This document shows positions 1 to 9,195 of a DNA stretch of 64,000 bases, piece after piece. The translations under genes were made by a program, and so were the position numbers. The stretch is from Pseudomonas orientalis (GTDB taxonomy: Bacteria > Pseudomonadota > Gammaproteobacteria > Pseudomonadales > Pseudomonadaceae). The first letter of the stretch is position 1. Every line of letters starts with the position of its first letter. The stretch is taken from contig NZ_JYLM01000005.1 in the NCBI RefSeq assembly GCF_001439815.1, positions 372,001 through 436,000 of the forward strand, in the 5' to 3' direction. The notes beneath the pieces are model-generated. The model saw only the letters and a program-made list of their open reading frames with translations, was not told the origin of the DNA and made no database searches.

Positions 1-2
1 AC

Positions 3-650
3 AATTCGGTCGCGCGCATGGTGGGCGTGCACCGCGATATCCATACGCGCAAATGCTCCCTGGAACGCCTGCGAAAGCGTAACCAGTCCCTCGAAGCCCT
101 GGTGGTCGAGCGCACCCTTGAACTGTCGCGCGTCAATCAGCAGCTGCAATTGCAATTGGACGAAAACCGCTCCCTGGCCGAACGGGACGCCCTGACCCGC
201 ATCGCCAACCGTTATCGCCTGGAAAAAGTACTGCTCGAACAGTGCGACCGCGCCGAACGCTTTCGCCTGCCACTGGCGCTGGTGGCCATGGATATCGACG
301 ACTTCAAGCCGATCAATGACCGACATGGCCATGGCGTAGGCGATCAGACGCTGGTACGGGTCGTGGAAGGCCTGGAAGCTTGCGTACGTGCCGGTGACTT
401 GCTGGCGCGCTGGGGCGGCGATGAATTCATGCTGGTCTTGCCCAACAGTACGCTGCAGACGGCGAAAGAGCTGGCCGAACGGGTGCGTCATAAAATCCAG
501 GAAATGCCCGCCGTGGGTGACGCCAGGATAACCCTGAGCCTGGGTGTAGTGGAGCGCCGGCTGGGCGAGTCACCGGCCGCTCTGATGACACGTGCCGATC
601 AGGCGCTGTATCGGTCCAAGGCGGCGGGTAAGAATGGCGTGTCGGAATAA
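3..650 (+). CDS. PAS-GGDEF diguanylate cyclase, 5'-truncated by the window edge
   Basis: Makes cyclic di-GMP from two GTP. The frame is open from the left edge, so the N-terminus, probably a sensor domain, is missing. The first visible residues (MVGVHRDIHTRK) resemble the last strand of a PAS/PAC domain. A short coiled-coil linker follows (around NQSLEALVVERTLEL), then the GGDEF domain, which fills the remaining ~150 residues. The catalytic motif GGDEF is intact at nt 414-428. An RxxD inhibitory site (RAGD) lies exactly five residues before it, so an active, product-inhibited cyclase is expected. The ATG at nt 18 is probably internal, because the PAS-like sequence continues upstream of it. 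No EAL domain follows. Confidence 0.9.
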   Translation, partial: NSVARMVGVHRDIHTRKCSLERLRKRNQSLEALVVERTLELSRVNQQLQLQLDENRSLAERDALTRIANRYRLEKVLLEQCDRAERFRLPLALVAMDIDDFKPINDRHGHGVGDQTLVRVVEGLEACVRAGDLLARWGGDEFMLVLPNSTLQTAKELAERVRHKIQEMPAVGDARITLSLGVVERRLGESPAALMTRADQALYRSKAAGKNGVSE

Positions 651-770
651 CTCGCCGGCAACCTGACCTGACCGGTTCACCTTCGCAGTTGCCTTGACCT
701 GACTCCCCTGCCCCCTGAAAATGCCCGACGTTTTTTGTCTCTCCCCGTTTACTGAAGTAGTGAAATTTCA

Positions 771-1487
771 ATGTCCGATTCCTACACCGCTGAATCCGCC
801 GAAGCCTCCGTAACCGCCTTGCACGCCAAAGCCGAGTACGAGAACGCCATCAATCTTTCACAGCATGTGCCAGCGGCCAAGATCATCAGCGAAATGGTGC
901 TGGACGCGTTTCACACCTCCAAGGAAAGCGACCAGATCCGCGAGTTGCGCGTGGCTATCCGTCAGGCCCACGACGCTTTCGACGATGACAAGGCCTACGA
1001 GTTGATGGGCCAGCTCAAACAATTGAAAGACGCCGAAGCCGCCGATAACGCTGCCCTGGAAGACCTGAGCAGCAAGTTCTCCATCAGTCGTATCCTGTCC
1101 AGCTTCAAGGACGATCCCGAGTTTCAGGAGCTGGTCTACGGCTTGGCCCTCAAAGTGCTGAACCAGTCGCACCAGGCCATCAGCAACCCAAGCGCAGGCA
1201 AGGGCAAGGCCGCGCGCGCCAAGAAAGAAGCCGAGGTGTTTGTGATCAGCAAGGAGGGCGCCAGCGTCACCCTGCCACTGCGTACGCCGCGCTCCAGACT
1301 CAATGTGGACCGTGAAGCGTTCGAATTCCTGGGGTTCAACTTTGTCGGTGAGGGCGATGAAGCCGAGCCGGAGGTGGAAAGCTTTGTGGATAACGCCGGC
1401 ACTGAACAGCCGCTGAGCCGCAAGAGCGTGATAGCTGCACTGCAACAGCAGACGGCCTTTGACGGCTACAGCATCGCCCAGCAGTAA
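771..1487 (+). CDS. conserved hypothetical protein, 238 aa
   Basis: I do not recognise the family. The protein is soluble-looking, with no signal peptide or membrane segment. The first ~120 residues are rich in Ala, Glu, Lys and Asp and probably helical. A lysine/alanine-rich linker (KGKAARAKKEAE) around residue 145 precedes a more beta-like C-terminal part with paired acidic residues. Codon use matches the flanking Pseudomonas genes and a strong hairpin terminator follows the stop, so it is probably a real single-gene unit. The start is the first ATG; its ribosome-binding site is weak. It lies 120 nt after the diguanylate cyclase on the same strand, but nothing ties the two functionally. Confidence 0.7.
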   Translation: MSDSYTAESAEASVTALHAKAEYENAINLSQHVPAAKIISEMVLDAFHTSKESDQIRELRVAIRQAHDAFDDDKAYELMGQLKQLKDAEAADNAALEDLSSKFSISRILSSFKDDPEFQELVYGLALKVLNQSHQAISNPSAGKGKAARAKKEAEVFVISKEGASVTLPLRTPRSRLNVDREAFEFLGFNFVGEGDEAEPEVESFVDNAGTEQPLSRKSVIAALQQQTAFDGYSIAQQ

Positions 1488-1514
1488 CGCATTGCCGGTC
1501 ACGCAGCAGGACTG

Positions 1515-1549
1515 AAAGGTGGGAACGGGCTTGCCCTTTCCCACCTTTT
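1515..1549. terminator. bidirectional Rho-independent terminator
   Basis: An 11-bp stem (AAAGGTGGGAA / TTCCCACCTTT) is followed by a T-run on the plus strand and mirrored on the minus strand. It lies between the convergent hypothetical gene and the HisC-like aminotransferase and can serve both. Confidence 0.8.
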
Positions 1550-1558
1550 GTATGCGGT

Positions 1559-2653
1559 TCAGCCCACACCCACGATCTGCGTGGCGAACACCTGGCGAAA
1601 CCGTTCCATCTCCTGGCGGTTACCCACCGTCACCCGCACCCACTGCGGCCAGTTGCTCCACACACGCCCCACCAGCACATTCTGTGCAGCCAGCCGTTCG
1701 ATCACCTGCTCGGCGGGTTGCTTGACGTCGATCATGAAGCAGTTGCTCTGCGACGCCGTGCATCTGAAGCCCTGATCCTTCAACCAGGCGATAGTCTCAT
1801 CACGCAATGTGGCATTGAGCACCTTGCGCTGGCCCAGCAGCTTGACGTCTTCCAGGCTGGCATGGGCGCCCAGCAGGCTGGCACCGGCCGGCACGTTGTC
1901 GCCGCCGAACACGGCCAACTGCTCCAGCAATGCCGGATGGCCGACAGCGAGGCCCAGGCGCGCACCGGCCATGCCGTAGATTTTCGAAAAGGTGCGCAGC
2001 ACCAGCAGGTCGTCGTGGTCCCTGGTCCAGCTCACGCAACTGGGGGCATCGCAGAAGTCGATATAGGCTTCGTCCACCACCAGTACGCTGCCTTTGGGTT
2101 TGTTCGCCAGCGCCTGGCGGATGGCTTCGGTTGGCGTCAGGGTGCCGGTCGGGTTGTTGGGGTTGCACAGGTACAGCATGCCGGCCTGGGGATCAGCCGC
2201 GAGCATGGCCGGTACATCATGGGCGTGCCCGGTATCGAGGTTGATTTCGCGCACCGGCGCCTGATTCGACGCGGCTGCCTGGCGCGGCACTTCGTAGGAC
2301 GGCGTGGCCATCACCAGGCCACGGGTTGGGCGGGTGAATGCCAACACGGCATAGCGCAGCGCGGCCATGGAGCCGGCAAACACTGCCACGCTCTCTTCGC
2401 TAATACCTTGCTGCTGGGCAAACAGCGCAGCCAGCGCGTACATATGCCGATAGGGATAACGCCCCGATTCCGCGCTGCCCCGCTGCATCGCCTCAAGCGC
2501 CGCCGTCGACGGCCCGTAGGGGCTTTCGTTGTAGTTGAGCAATACCTTGTCAGAGGCCGCCGGCGCGGGGCTTGCGGCGGCCCAATCCAGGTGCCCCAGC
2601 ACCGGCAAGGCCGCGCCCAAGGCGAGAAGAGATCGACGACTGACGCTGACCAT
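1559..2653 (-). CDS. Tat-exported HisC-like PLP-dependent aminotransferase
   Basis: A class I/II aminotransferase of the histidinol-phosphate aminotransferase type, 364 aa. The PLP lysine is in TFSKIYGMAGARLG. The NPNNPTG motif and the VVDEAYIDF segment carrying the PLP-pyridine aspartate are both present. The unusual part is the N-terminus, MVSVSRRSLLALGAALPVLG: a twin-arginine consensus (S-R-R-x-L-L), a hydrophobic stretch and a small-residue cleavage region (AAASPAPA). This predicts folding with PLP in the cytoplasm and export through Tat. The ATG has a good AAGGAG site (AAGGAGTAGTTGCC-ATG), so the signal peptide is not an over-extended start. It stands alone, away from his genes, so histidine synthesis is unlikely. 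The substrate is unknown. Confidence 0.85.
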   Translation of the reverse strand: MVSVSRRSLLALGAALPVLGHLDWAAASPAPAASDKVLLNYNESPYGPSTAALEAMQRGSAESGRYPYRHMYALAALFAQQQGISEESVAVFAGSMAALRYAVLAFTRPTRGLVMATPSYEVPRQAAASNQAPVREINLDTGHAHDVPAMLAADPQAGMLYLCNPNNPTGTLTPTEAIRQALANKPKGSVLVVDEAYIDFCDAPSCVSWTRDHDDLLVLRTFSKIYGMAGARLGLAVGHPALLEQLAVFGGDNVPAGASLLGAHASLEDVKLLGQRKVLNATLRDETIAWLKDQGFRCTASQSNCFMIDVKQPAEQVIERLAAQNVLVGRVWSNWPQWVRVTVGNRQEMERFRQVFATQIVGVG

Positions 2654-2865
2654 GGCAACTACTCCTTGTAGACGAACGTGGGATTCGTACGGGTCGTACA
2701 GAGAAGTATGACGAGGAAAATGCCGCCTGATTTAGCGCTTTATTGTTGAGCAACACGCATGTAACACTCCCGATCGCGAAGCTGAATAGCCCCATGGCGG
2801 GCTCTAAATCGGCGGTTTCGCAAAGGAAAAATGGACGATCATGACTAAAAGGAGCGGGTGAGCAC

Positions 2866-3471
2866 GTGATGCACAGACGGGAAAAAACCGAGCACCTGAA
2901 GAGCAACATCAGGTACTTGATCAAAAGTCGCGGCGAAACCCAGCTTTCGTTAAGCAGCGCCGCCGGCCTGACCAGGACCACCATCTACAACATCCTGGAA
3001 GGCAAGGTCGCCAACGTACAACAGTCGACCCTGCGAAAAATCTCCGACTTCTTCGGTGTCTCCTACGAAGAAATCGAGACCATCGATTTCGAGGCCAAGG
3101 AAATCATCGAGAGCCATGTTTCGCCCCTGGGCAATATGAACCCGGCGGCGGTGCCTGTGCTCAAGGAAAGCCTGGTCATGCAGCACCTGGGCAAGCGTAT
3201 CGGTGAGCTGTCCACGCTTTTCCCCCTGACATACTACTTCGGCCTGTCCTGCAACTTGATCGGCGTACTGCTGGAACACGCCATTCCCGGCCTCAACGAG
3301 CCAGGGGACGTGCTGATCGTGCAAAAAGGCGCGTGCAGCGACGACAAGGAAAAGCTGGTGTACGACCGCGCCACCACCAAACTCTTCATTACCCTCGAAC
3401 CCTGTGCGAACTCAGACCGCCTGTGTGTCATCGGCGATATCCTCGAGGAGCGCTTCAATGAGCATGCTTGA
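2866..3471 (+). CDS. XRE-family regulator with a ~140-aa C-terminal domain
   Basis: Residues ~8-65 form a helix-turn-helix of the XRE/Cro type (TQLSLSSAAGLTRTTIYNIL, then QQSTLRKISDFFGVSYEEI). The rest is a separate domain containing a PGDVLIVQKG segment reminiscent of S24/LexA-like sensor folds; no Ser-Lys protease dyad is evident. GTG at 2866 is chosen because AAGGAG lies ~11 nt upstream; ATG at 2869 is the alternative. Its last codons overlap the start of the next gene by 14 nt, so the two are co-translated. That overlap suggests it controls, or senses the state of, queuosine-precursor uptake. This is inference; no operator was identified. Confidence 0.8.
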   Translation: MMHRREKTEHLKSNIRYLIKSRGETQLSLSSAAGLTRTTIYNILEGKVANVQQSTLRKISDFFGVSYEEIETIDFEAKEIIESHVSPLGNMNPAAVPVLKESLVMQHLGKRIGELSTLFPLTYYFGLSCNLIGVLLEHAIPGLNEPGDVLIVQKGACSDDKEKLVYDRATTKLFITLEPCANSDRLCVIGDILEERFNEHA

Positions 3472-4336
3472 AGCACCGGTTGAAAACAGCAAATACAAGC
3501 TGCTGGGCTTTGAAAATGACAAGCGCCTGGCGGTGATCATGGTGATTGCCACGGGCAAGGTCATCAAGATCAAGCTCAGTGACGTGCTCAACAGCGAAAT
3601 GATGGACAACTTCAACCGGATGGAAATCAAGAACCTCTACAAGAAGTTCTATTCACAAGGCGGTGCACTCACGGCGTATGACATGAACGACCGCAATGAA
3701 AACTCGTGGATGATCTACATCATCCTGAATTTGCTGCTGTTCACGTTTTATATCTTTACCAGTATTGCCGCGACCAAACCGATCTATCTGGAATCCATGG
3801 GCATCATCGTGACGCCGGGCACGTTCCTGTATCCCCTGACCTTTCTGATCGTGGACCTGCTGAATGAAAACTTCGGGCTGCGCCTGGCGCGCAGGGCGAT
3901 TCTGTTTGCGTTTGCCAGTAACGCGATGATCATCATCCTGCTCTACGGCTCGACCTTTCTGCCCGGGCTGCCGGGCTGGAAACTCGATGGGCCGTACAAC
4001 GACGTGATCCTGCAGGTCTCGTCGGTGCTGATCGCCTCGTCGGTGTCGTTCCTGGTGTCGGAGAACATCAACTCTTATCTGCTGTGCAAAATCAAGGAGC
4101 TGACCAACTCCAGGTACCTGTACCTGCGGATTTTCCTCAGTACGTTCTTTGCGGTCATTATCGACAGCGTCCTGTTCTGCTTTATCGCCTTCTATGGCGT
4201 GATGCAGACCAGCGATATCCTGAGCATGATCTATGTGCAGATCGCGATCAAAGTCGGCTTTGCGTTTTTCAATATCCTGCCGGCCTATGGGGCGCGGTCG
4301 TTGTTCAAGCGTTATCTGACCAGCGCCAACGCCTGA
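3458..4336 (+). CDS. VUT-family queuosine-precursor transporter (YhhQ/DUF165-like) with soluble N-terminal extension
   Basis: Predicted inner-membrane importer of the deazaguanine precursors preQ0/preQ1, by membership of the YhhQ (DUF165) family. About six hydrophobic segments start near residue 85 (WMIYIILNLLLFTFYIF). The family-like stretches TPGTFLYPLTFLIVDLLNEN and VQIAIKVGFAFFNILPAY are present. The first ~80 residues are hydrophilic and not part of the usual ~220-residue family core, making this 292-aa protein long for the family. ATG at 3458 sits inside the end of the XRE gene, giving a 14-nt overlap. The next gene, queC, makes preQ0 and lies convergently 150 nt away, which supports the substrate assignment. 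Confidence 0.85.
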   Translation: MSMLEAPVENSKYKLLGFENDKRLAVIMVIATGKVIKIKLSDVLNSEMMDNFNRMEIKNLYKKFYSQGGALTAYDMNDRNENSWMIYIILNLLLFTFYIFTSIAATKPIYLESMGIIVTPGTFLYPLTFLIVDLLNENFGLRLARRAILFAFASNAMIIILLYGSTFLPGLPGWKLDGPYNDVILQVSSVLIASSVSFLVSENINSYLLCKIKELTNSRYLYLRIFLSTFFAVIIDSVLFCFIAFYGVMQTSDILSMIYVQIAIKVGFAFFNILPAYGARSLFKRYLTSANA

Positions 4337-4358
4337 CCATTGGCTGATGGATAACTTT

Positions 4359-4463
4359 GTGGGAGGGGCGGTGCGACGATTCGACTTGCCCCCGATGAGG
4401 CAGTGTCAGTCAGCGCATTTTTAACTGACACACCGCCATCGGGGGCAAGCCCCCTCCCACATT
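4359..4463. repeat. REPIN (GTGGGAGGGGGC family), left arm interrupted
   Basis: The right arm is canonical: ATCGGGGGCAAGCCCCCTCC ending in CACATT. The left arm begins TGTGGGAGGGG and ends TTGCCCCCGAT, but about 15 extra bases (from CGGTGCGACG) separate the halves. It lies between the convergent transporter and queC genes. Confidence 0.85.
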
Positions 4464-4489
4464 TTGACCTCACTTGGCTCCTGATCGAG

Positions 4490-5188
4490 TTACGTCAACT
4501 GCAGCTTGTGCTTGAGGCTGTGCATGACATCCGCCTTGTTCTGCAGATATTCATTCAAACCCCGGGCGCGCAGGTTGCACGCATCGCAGTTGCCGCAGCC
4601 TGTCCCTATGACGCCGTTGTAGCAGGTCAGCGTCTGCTCGCGTACCAGCTTCAACTGCTCGTAGTAATCGGCCAGGGCCCAGGTCTCGGCCTTGTTCAGC
4701 CACATCAGCGGGGTATCGAGGCGCACATCGTATTCCATGCCCAGCTTCAGGGCCTGGTTCAGCGCCTTGACGAACTCGTCGCGGCAATCCGGGTAACCCG
4801 AGAAATCGGTTTCGCACACGCCGGTGATCACGCTCTCGGCCTTCACTTGATAGGCGTAGATCGCGGCCAGGGTCAGGAACAGGATGTTACGCCCCGGCAC
4901 GAAGGTGCTCGGCAGGCTTTCCCCTGAGCTGTTCACCGTGGGCACGGGGATGTTGTCACGGGTAAGGCTGCTGATCGCCAGCTCATTGAGCAGGGACACA
5001 TCCATCACCTTGTGCACGGTGGCGCCCAACTGCTTGGCCAACGTGCGGGCCACGTCGATCTCCGCCACATGGCGCTGGCCATAATCGAAGGTGATGCAGT
5101 GCACTTCGTCATACTGCTTCAATGCCTGGATCAGGCAGGTGGTCGAGTCCTGCCCGCCACTGAAGACCATAACGGCTTTTTTACTCAT
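4490..5188 (-). CDS. queC: 7-cyano-7-deazaguanine synthase
   Basis: Converts 7-carboxy-7-deazaguanine to preQ0 using ATP and ammonia, a step in queuosine tRNA modification. The N-terminal PP-loop SGGQDSTTC binds ATP. The C-terminal cysteines C-x8-C-x2-C-x2-C (around [12 protein letters not shown]) form the zinc site. The start at 5188 (MSKKAV) has an AGGAAG site; an upstream in-frame ATG would run back through a REP sequence and is rejected. At 232 aa it has the usual family length. queE is not adjacent here. A preQ0/preQ1 transporter lies next to it, so synthesis and salvage genes are neighbours. Confidence 0.96.
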   Translation of the reverse strand: MSKKAVMVFSGGQDSTTCLIQALKQYDEVHCITFDYGQRHVAEIDVARTLAKQLGATVHKVMDVSLLNELAISSLTRDNIPVPTVNSSGESLPSTFVPGRNILFLTLAAIYAYQVKAESVITGVCETDFSGYPDCRDEFVKALNQALKLGMEYDVRLDTPLMWLNKAETWALADYYEQLKLVREQTLTCYNGVIGTGCGNCDACNLRARGLNEYLQNKADVMHSLKHKLQLT

Positions 5189-5220
5189 TGCGTTGCTTCC
5201 TGCATTCGAAGAATTGGGTA

Positions 5221-5242
5221 TAGGAGCGAGCTTGCTCGCGAT
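5221..5242. repeat. single REP (GTAGGAGCGAGC family)
   Basis: AGGAGCGAGCTTGCTCGCGA is one copy of the second REP family, without a partner, upstream of queC. Confidence 0.8.
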
Positions 5243-5260
5243 CATAAAGGGCATACCATA

Positions 5261-5291
5261 AAAAACCCCGCGCTTCTTGCGAAGGCGGGGC
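5261..5291 (-). terminator. Rho-independent terminator of the cyo operon
   Basis: Read on the minus strand, a CCCCGC/GCGGGG stem with a 13-nt loop is followed by a long T-run, about 20 nt after the cyoE stop. Confidence 0.85.
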
Positions 5292-5309
5292 CTTTACTGC
5301 TCAGACCAC

Positions 5310-6197
5310 TCAGTGTGCGTAGGTCAGCAACAGCTCTTTCGGTACCTGGAAATCCAGGGACATCATCACGCTGAGCGCGGTGATGGTGAAGATCGAGAAC
5401 ACGAACAGCTTGCGCGCCCAGACGGTGTCATCCACCGCCTTGTAGCCGGTCCAGGCCATGTACAACCAGTACATGCCCATGGCCGCGGCGACGGCGAGGT
5501 AGCTCATGCCGGCGTAGCCACTGAAGGTCAACATCAAGGTCGCCACGAGGAAGGCCAGGATGTAGAGCAGGATGTGTTTCTTGGCTACCTGAATGCCACG
5601 CTTGACCGGCAGAACCGGAATCGACGCAGCCAGGTAGTCATTGAAGCGGAAAATTGCGATGGCGTAGGAATGCGGCATCTGCCACAGGCTGAACATCACC
5701 AGCAGCACCAGCGCGGCCATGTCGAAGCTATTGGTCACAGCCACATAACCAATCACCGGCGGCATCGCCCCCGACAGACTTCCCACCAGCGTGCCGTGCA
5801 CCGACTTGCGCTTGAGGTAGAGGCTGTAGAGGCCGACGTAGATGACAAAGCCGATCACGGCAAACAGCGCCGCCAGCGGGTTGGCCACCTTGTACAACAA
5901 CACCACGCCCGCAACACCCAGGACGGTCGCAAAGATCAGTGCCAGTTTCAGGGAGATAAGCCCCTGGACCAGCACGCGATTCTTGGTGCGCTCCATCTTG
6001 ATGTCGATGTCACGGTCGATGCAGTTGTTGAACACGCATCCGGAAGCTACCACCAGGGACGTGCCGATCATTGCAGCCAGAAAGATGGCCAGATCGACAT
6101 GCCCCTTGGAGGCCAGGAAGAAACCGCCCGCCACAGAAAGCACGTTACCGAAAATGATCCCCGGTTTGGTGATTTGGATAAAGTGCTTAAGCGACAT
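5310..6197 (-). CDS. cyoE: protoheme IX farnesyltransferase (heme O synthase)
   Basis: Transfers a farnesyl group from FPP to heme B, giving the heme O that the bo3 oxidase needs. It is a 295-aa integral membrane protein of the UbiA superfamily. The Asp-rich prenyl-binding motif NNCIDRDID is in the first third, and a second conserved motif, YTLYLKRK-like YSLYLKRKS, follows in the middle. About nine hydrophobic segments are visible. It is the last gene of the operon, 11 nt after cyoD. Confidence 0.97.
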   Translation of the reverse strand: MSLKHFIQITKPGIIFGNVLSVAGGFFLASKGHVDLAIFLAAMIGTSLVVASGCVFNNCIDRDIDIKMERTKNRVLVQGLISLKLALIFATVLGVAGVVLLYKVANPLAALFAVIGFVIYVGLYSLYLKRKSVHGTLVGSLSGAMPPVIGYVAVTNSFDMAALVLLVMFSLWQMPHSYAIAIFRFNDYLAASIPVLPVKRGIQVAKKHILLYILAFLVATLMLTFSGYAGMSYLAVAAAMGMYWLYMAWTGYKAVDDTVWARKLFVFSIFTITALSVMMSLDFQVPKELLLTYAH

Positions 6198-6208
6198 CGG
6201 GTTTTACC

Positions 6209-6544
6209 TCACTTCGCCATCATGTAGGTGTGGATGCTGAACATGATCCACAGCGACAGACCAACCAGCAGAACGATCACCAGGCCTGCGAACACGAACG
6301 CAATCACGTTCTCGCGCTGCTCTTTGGAACGATCCAGGTGCAGGAAGTACACCAGGTGAACCAGGACCTGAATCACTGCGAACGCCAACACGATCATCAA
6401 GGTGATCGACTTCGGCAGGGTTGGGTACATCACCAGGCCGAACGGGATCAGGGTCAGGATGACCGACAGGATGAAGCCAATGGCGTAAGACTTTACGCTG
6501 CCGTGGCTTGAATCGTGGCTGTCATGGGAGTGTGCATTAGCCAT
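6209..6544 (-). CDS. cyoD: cytochrome bo3 ubiquinol oxidase subunit IV
   Basis: Small accessory subunit of the oxidase, 111 aa, with three membrane helices (from SYAIGFILSVILTLIPFGLV onward). The N-terminus is His/Ser-rich and hydrophilic (HSHDSHDSSHG). Its start codon overlaps the cyoC stop by one base (TAATG), indicating translational coupling. Confidence 0.96.
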   Translation of the reverse strand: MANAHSHDSHDSSHGSVKSYAIGFILSVILTLIPFGLVMYPTLPKSITLMIVLAFAVIQVLVHLVYFLHLDRSKEQRENVIAFVFAGLVIVLLVGLSLWIMFSIHTYMMAK

Positions 6545-7170
6545 TACAGAGTCCCCATCAAGTAAACGACGGTGAATACGCAGATCCAGACCACGTCCAG
6601 GAAGTGCCAGAACAGGCTCAGGCAGCTCAGGCGGGTCTTGTTGGTGTTGGTCAGGCCGTGCTTATTGACCTGATACATCATCACCGCCATCCACAGCAGG
6701 CCGGCGGATACGTGCAGACCGTGGGTGCCGACCAGCGTGAAGAACGCCGACAGGAAACCGGAACGGTGCGGGCCGTAGCCTTCGGAGATCAGCAGGTGGA
6801 ACTCGTTGATCTCCATGCCGATGAAGCCCAGGCCGAACAGGAAGGTCAGTGCCAACCAGCTCAGTACGCCTTTCTTGTTGCCCTTGTAGAAGGCCAACAT
6901 GGCGAAGCCGTAGGTGATCGAACTGAACAACAGCAAGGCGGTTTCGCCGAGCACGTAAGGCAGTTCGAAGATGTCGTGGCCCGACGGGCCACCCGCTACG
7001 TTGTTTACCAGTACCGCGTACACCGCAAAGATCGACGCAAACAAGATGCAGTCGGTCATCAGGTAGAGCCAGAAACCGAAGACGGTTATTGGCCCCGAGT
7101 CGTGGTGATGGTCATCGTGCCCATGGTCATCGACATGGGCGTGTCCAGCATTGGTCACTAAGTTCGACAT
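6544..7170 (-). CDS. cyoC: cytochrome bo3 ubiquinol oxidase subunit III
   Basis: Heme-copper oxidase subunit III family, 208 aa, five hydrophobic helices. Characteristic stretches are [15 protein letters not shown] and [14 protein letters not shown]. The N-terminus holds a histidine-rich cluster ([13 protein letters not shown]) that may bind metal or may simply be a variable tail. It lies 3 nt downstream of cyoB. Confidence 0.97.
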   Translation of the reverse strand: MSNLVTNAGHAHVDDHGHDDHHHDSGPITVFGFWLYLMTDCILFASIFAVYAVLVNNVAGGPSGHDIFELPYVLGETALLLFSSITYGFAMLAFYKGNKKGVLSWLALTFLFGLGFIGMEINEFHLLISEGYGPHRSGFLSAFFTLVGTHGLHVSAGLLWMAVMMYQVNKHGLTNTNKTRLSCLSLFWHFLDVVWICVFTVVYLMGTL

Positions 7171-7173
7171 GGT

Positions 7174-9192
7174 TTAAGCCTGTTCCAACGAGGTTTCTAC
7201 ACGGTTGGCCGGAATCTTCTTCTCGGCTACCAGGCGAGCGTGCTGCTCGGCTTCGATGCGTTCGATCGTTTCGACCGGCACCATGTAGCCTTGATCATCA
7301 CGGGCAGCGTGAATGATGAAGTAACCGATAGTGCCCACCAGGCCCACGATCGCCAGCCACCAGATGTGCCAGATCATCGCGAAACCGAACACGGTCAACA
7401 GCGCACCCATCACCACGCCGGTGGCGGTGTTGTTCGGCATGTGGATCGGCTCGTAGTGCGCAGGTTTCTGGTACGCGGTACCGTCTTCCTTGGCTTCGGT
7501 GAACGCATCAATGGTATTCGCGGTAGGAATCACGGCGAAGTTGTAGAACGGTGGCGGCGACGAAGTCGACCATTCCAGGGTGTGGCCATTCCATGGGTCA
7601 CCGGATTCGCAGGCGTTCTGCTTACGGTCACGGACGCTCACATACAGCTGGATCAGCTGGCAGGCGATGCCCGCAGCAATCATCAGCGCACCGAACATGG
7701 CAACGTACAGGTACGGCACCCACTCAGGGTTGGTGGTAGCGTTCAAACGACGGGTCATGCCCATGAAGCCCAGTGCATAGAGCGGCATGAACGCGACGAA
7801 GAAGCCCGAGATCCAGAACCAGAAGGCAGCCTTGCCCCAGCCTTCGTGCAGCTTGAAGCCGAACGCTTTCGGGAAGTAGAAGCTGAAACCGGCGATGTAA
7901 CCGAATACCGCGCCGCCGATGATCACGTTGTGGAAGTGAGCGATCACGAACAGGCTGTTGTGCAGTACGAAGTCAGCACCCGGAATGGCCAGCAGTACGC
8001 CGGTCATGCCGCCGATGGCGAAGGTCACCATGAAGCCCAGGGTCCACAGGACCTGGCTGGTCATGCGCAGACGACCGTGGTAGATGGTGAACAGCCAGTT
8101 GAACAGCTTCACCCCCGTCGGGATGGAAATCAGCATCGTCGCCAGGCCGAAGAAGGCGTTGACGCTGGCCCCCGAACCCATGGTGAAGAAGTGGTGCAGC
8201 CACACCATGAAGCCCAGTACCGAGATGGCGCCCGAGGCGTAGACCATCGAGTGGTGACCGAACAGGCGCTTGCCGGTAAAGGTCGAGATCACTTCGGAGA
8301 AGATACCGAACGCCGGCAGGATCAGGATGTACACCTCAGGGTGACCCCACGCCCAGAACAGGTTCACGTACATCATTGGATTGCCACCAAGTTCATTGGT
8401 GAAAATGTGGAAATCCAGGTAACGGTCAAGCGACAGCAGCGCCATGGTAGCGGCCAGGATCGGGAACGAAGCCACGATCAGGACGTTTGCCCAGGTGCAG
8501 GTCCAGGTGAAGATCGGCATGTCCATCAGTTTCATGCCAGGGGCGCGCATCTTCAGGACGGTGGCCAGGAAGTTGACCCCCGTCAATGTCGTCCCGAGTC
8601 CTGATAACTGCAGCGCCCAGATGTAGTAGTCCACACCGACGCCAGGGCTGTATTGCAGGCCCGACAATGGCGGATACGCAACCCAACCGGTCTTGGCGAA
8701 TTCGCCGACGCCCAGGGACACGTTGATCAGCACCACGCCCGACACCAGCAGCCAGAAGCTCAGGGAGTTCAGGAACGGGTAGGCAACGTCACGCGCACCG
8801 ATCTGCAGCGGCAAGGCAAGGTTCATCAGGCCGGTGAAGAAAGGCATCGCCATGAAGATGATCATGATCACACCGTGGGCGGTGAAGATCTGGTCATAGT
8901 GTTCAGGCGGCAGGTAGCCAGGCGAACCCTCGGTGGCCATGGCCAGCTGGGTACGCATCATGATGGCGTCGGCAAAACCACGCAGCAGCATGACCATGGC
9001 CACGATGACGTACATGACGCCGATTTTCTTGTGGTCGACCGACGTCAGCCACTCGGTCCACAGGTAGGTCCACTTCTTGAAGTAGGTGATACCTGCAAAC
9101 AGTGCCAGACCACCCAGCGCGATCATGGCGATGGTAATCATCACAATCGGCTCGTGGAACGGGACCGCATCCCAACTTAATTTACCAAACAT
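7174..9192 (-). CDS. cyoB: cytochrome bo3 ubiquinol oxidase subunit I
   Basis: Catalytic subunit, carrying heme b, heme o3 and CuB. It reduces O2 to water with ubiquinol and pumps protons. 672 aa with about 15 hydrophobic segments. Visible ligand motifs: FTAHGVIM (low-spin heme His), [14 protein letters not shown] (CuB His and the cross-linked Tyr), WLHHFFTMG (CuB His pair) and VIAHFHNVI (high- and low-spin heme His). Length and motifs are normal for the family. cyoA starts just upstream with a 3-nt gap. Confidence 0.98.
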   Translation of the reverse strand: MFGKLSWDAVPFHEPIVMITIAMIALGGLALFAGITYFKKWTYLWTEWLTSVDHKKIGVMYVIVAMVMLLRGFADAIMMRTQLAMATEGSPGYLPPEHYDQIFTAHGVIMIIFMAMPFFTGLMNLALPLQIGARDVAYPFLNSLSFWLLVSGVVLINVSLGVGEFAKTGWVAYPPLSGLQYSPGVGVDYYIWALQLSGLGTTLTGVNFLATVLKMRAPGMKLMDMPIFTWTCTWANVLIVASFPILAATMALLSLDRYLDFHIFTNELGGNPMMYVNLFWAWGHPEVYILILPAFGIFSEVISTFTGKRLFGHHSMVYASGAISVLGFMVWLHHFFTMGSGASVNAFFGLATMLISIPTGVKLFNWLFTIYHGRLRMTSQVLWTLGFMVTFAIGGMTGVLLAIPGADFVLHNSLFVIAHFHNVIIGGAVFGYIAGFSFYFPKAFGFKLHEGWGKAAFWFWISGFFVAFMPLYALGFMGMTRRLNATTNPEWVPYLYVAMFGALMIAAGIACQLIQLYVSVRDRKQNACESGDPWNGHTLEWSTSSPPPFYNFAVIPTANTIDAFTEAKEDGTAYQKPAHYEPIHMPNNTATGVVMGALLTVFGFAMIWHIWWLAIVGLVGTIGYFIIHAARDDQGYMVPVETIERIEAEQHARLVAEKKIPANRVETSLEQA

Positions 9193-9195
9193 CGT

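Noticed and set aside
7240..8604. 454-codon frame opposite cyoB
   Set aside because: His/Asp/Arg-rich antisense shadow of a membrane protein gene.
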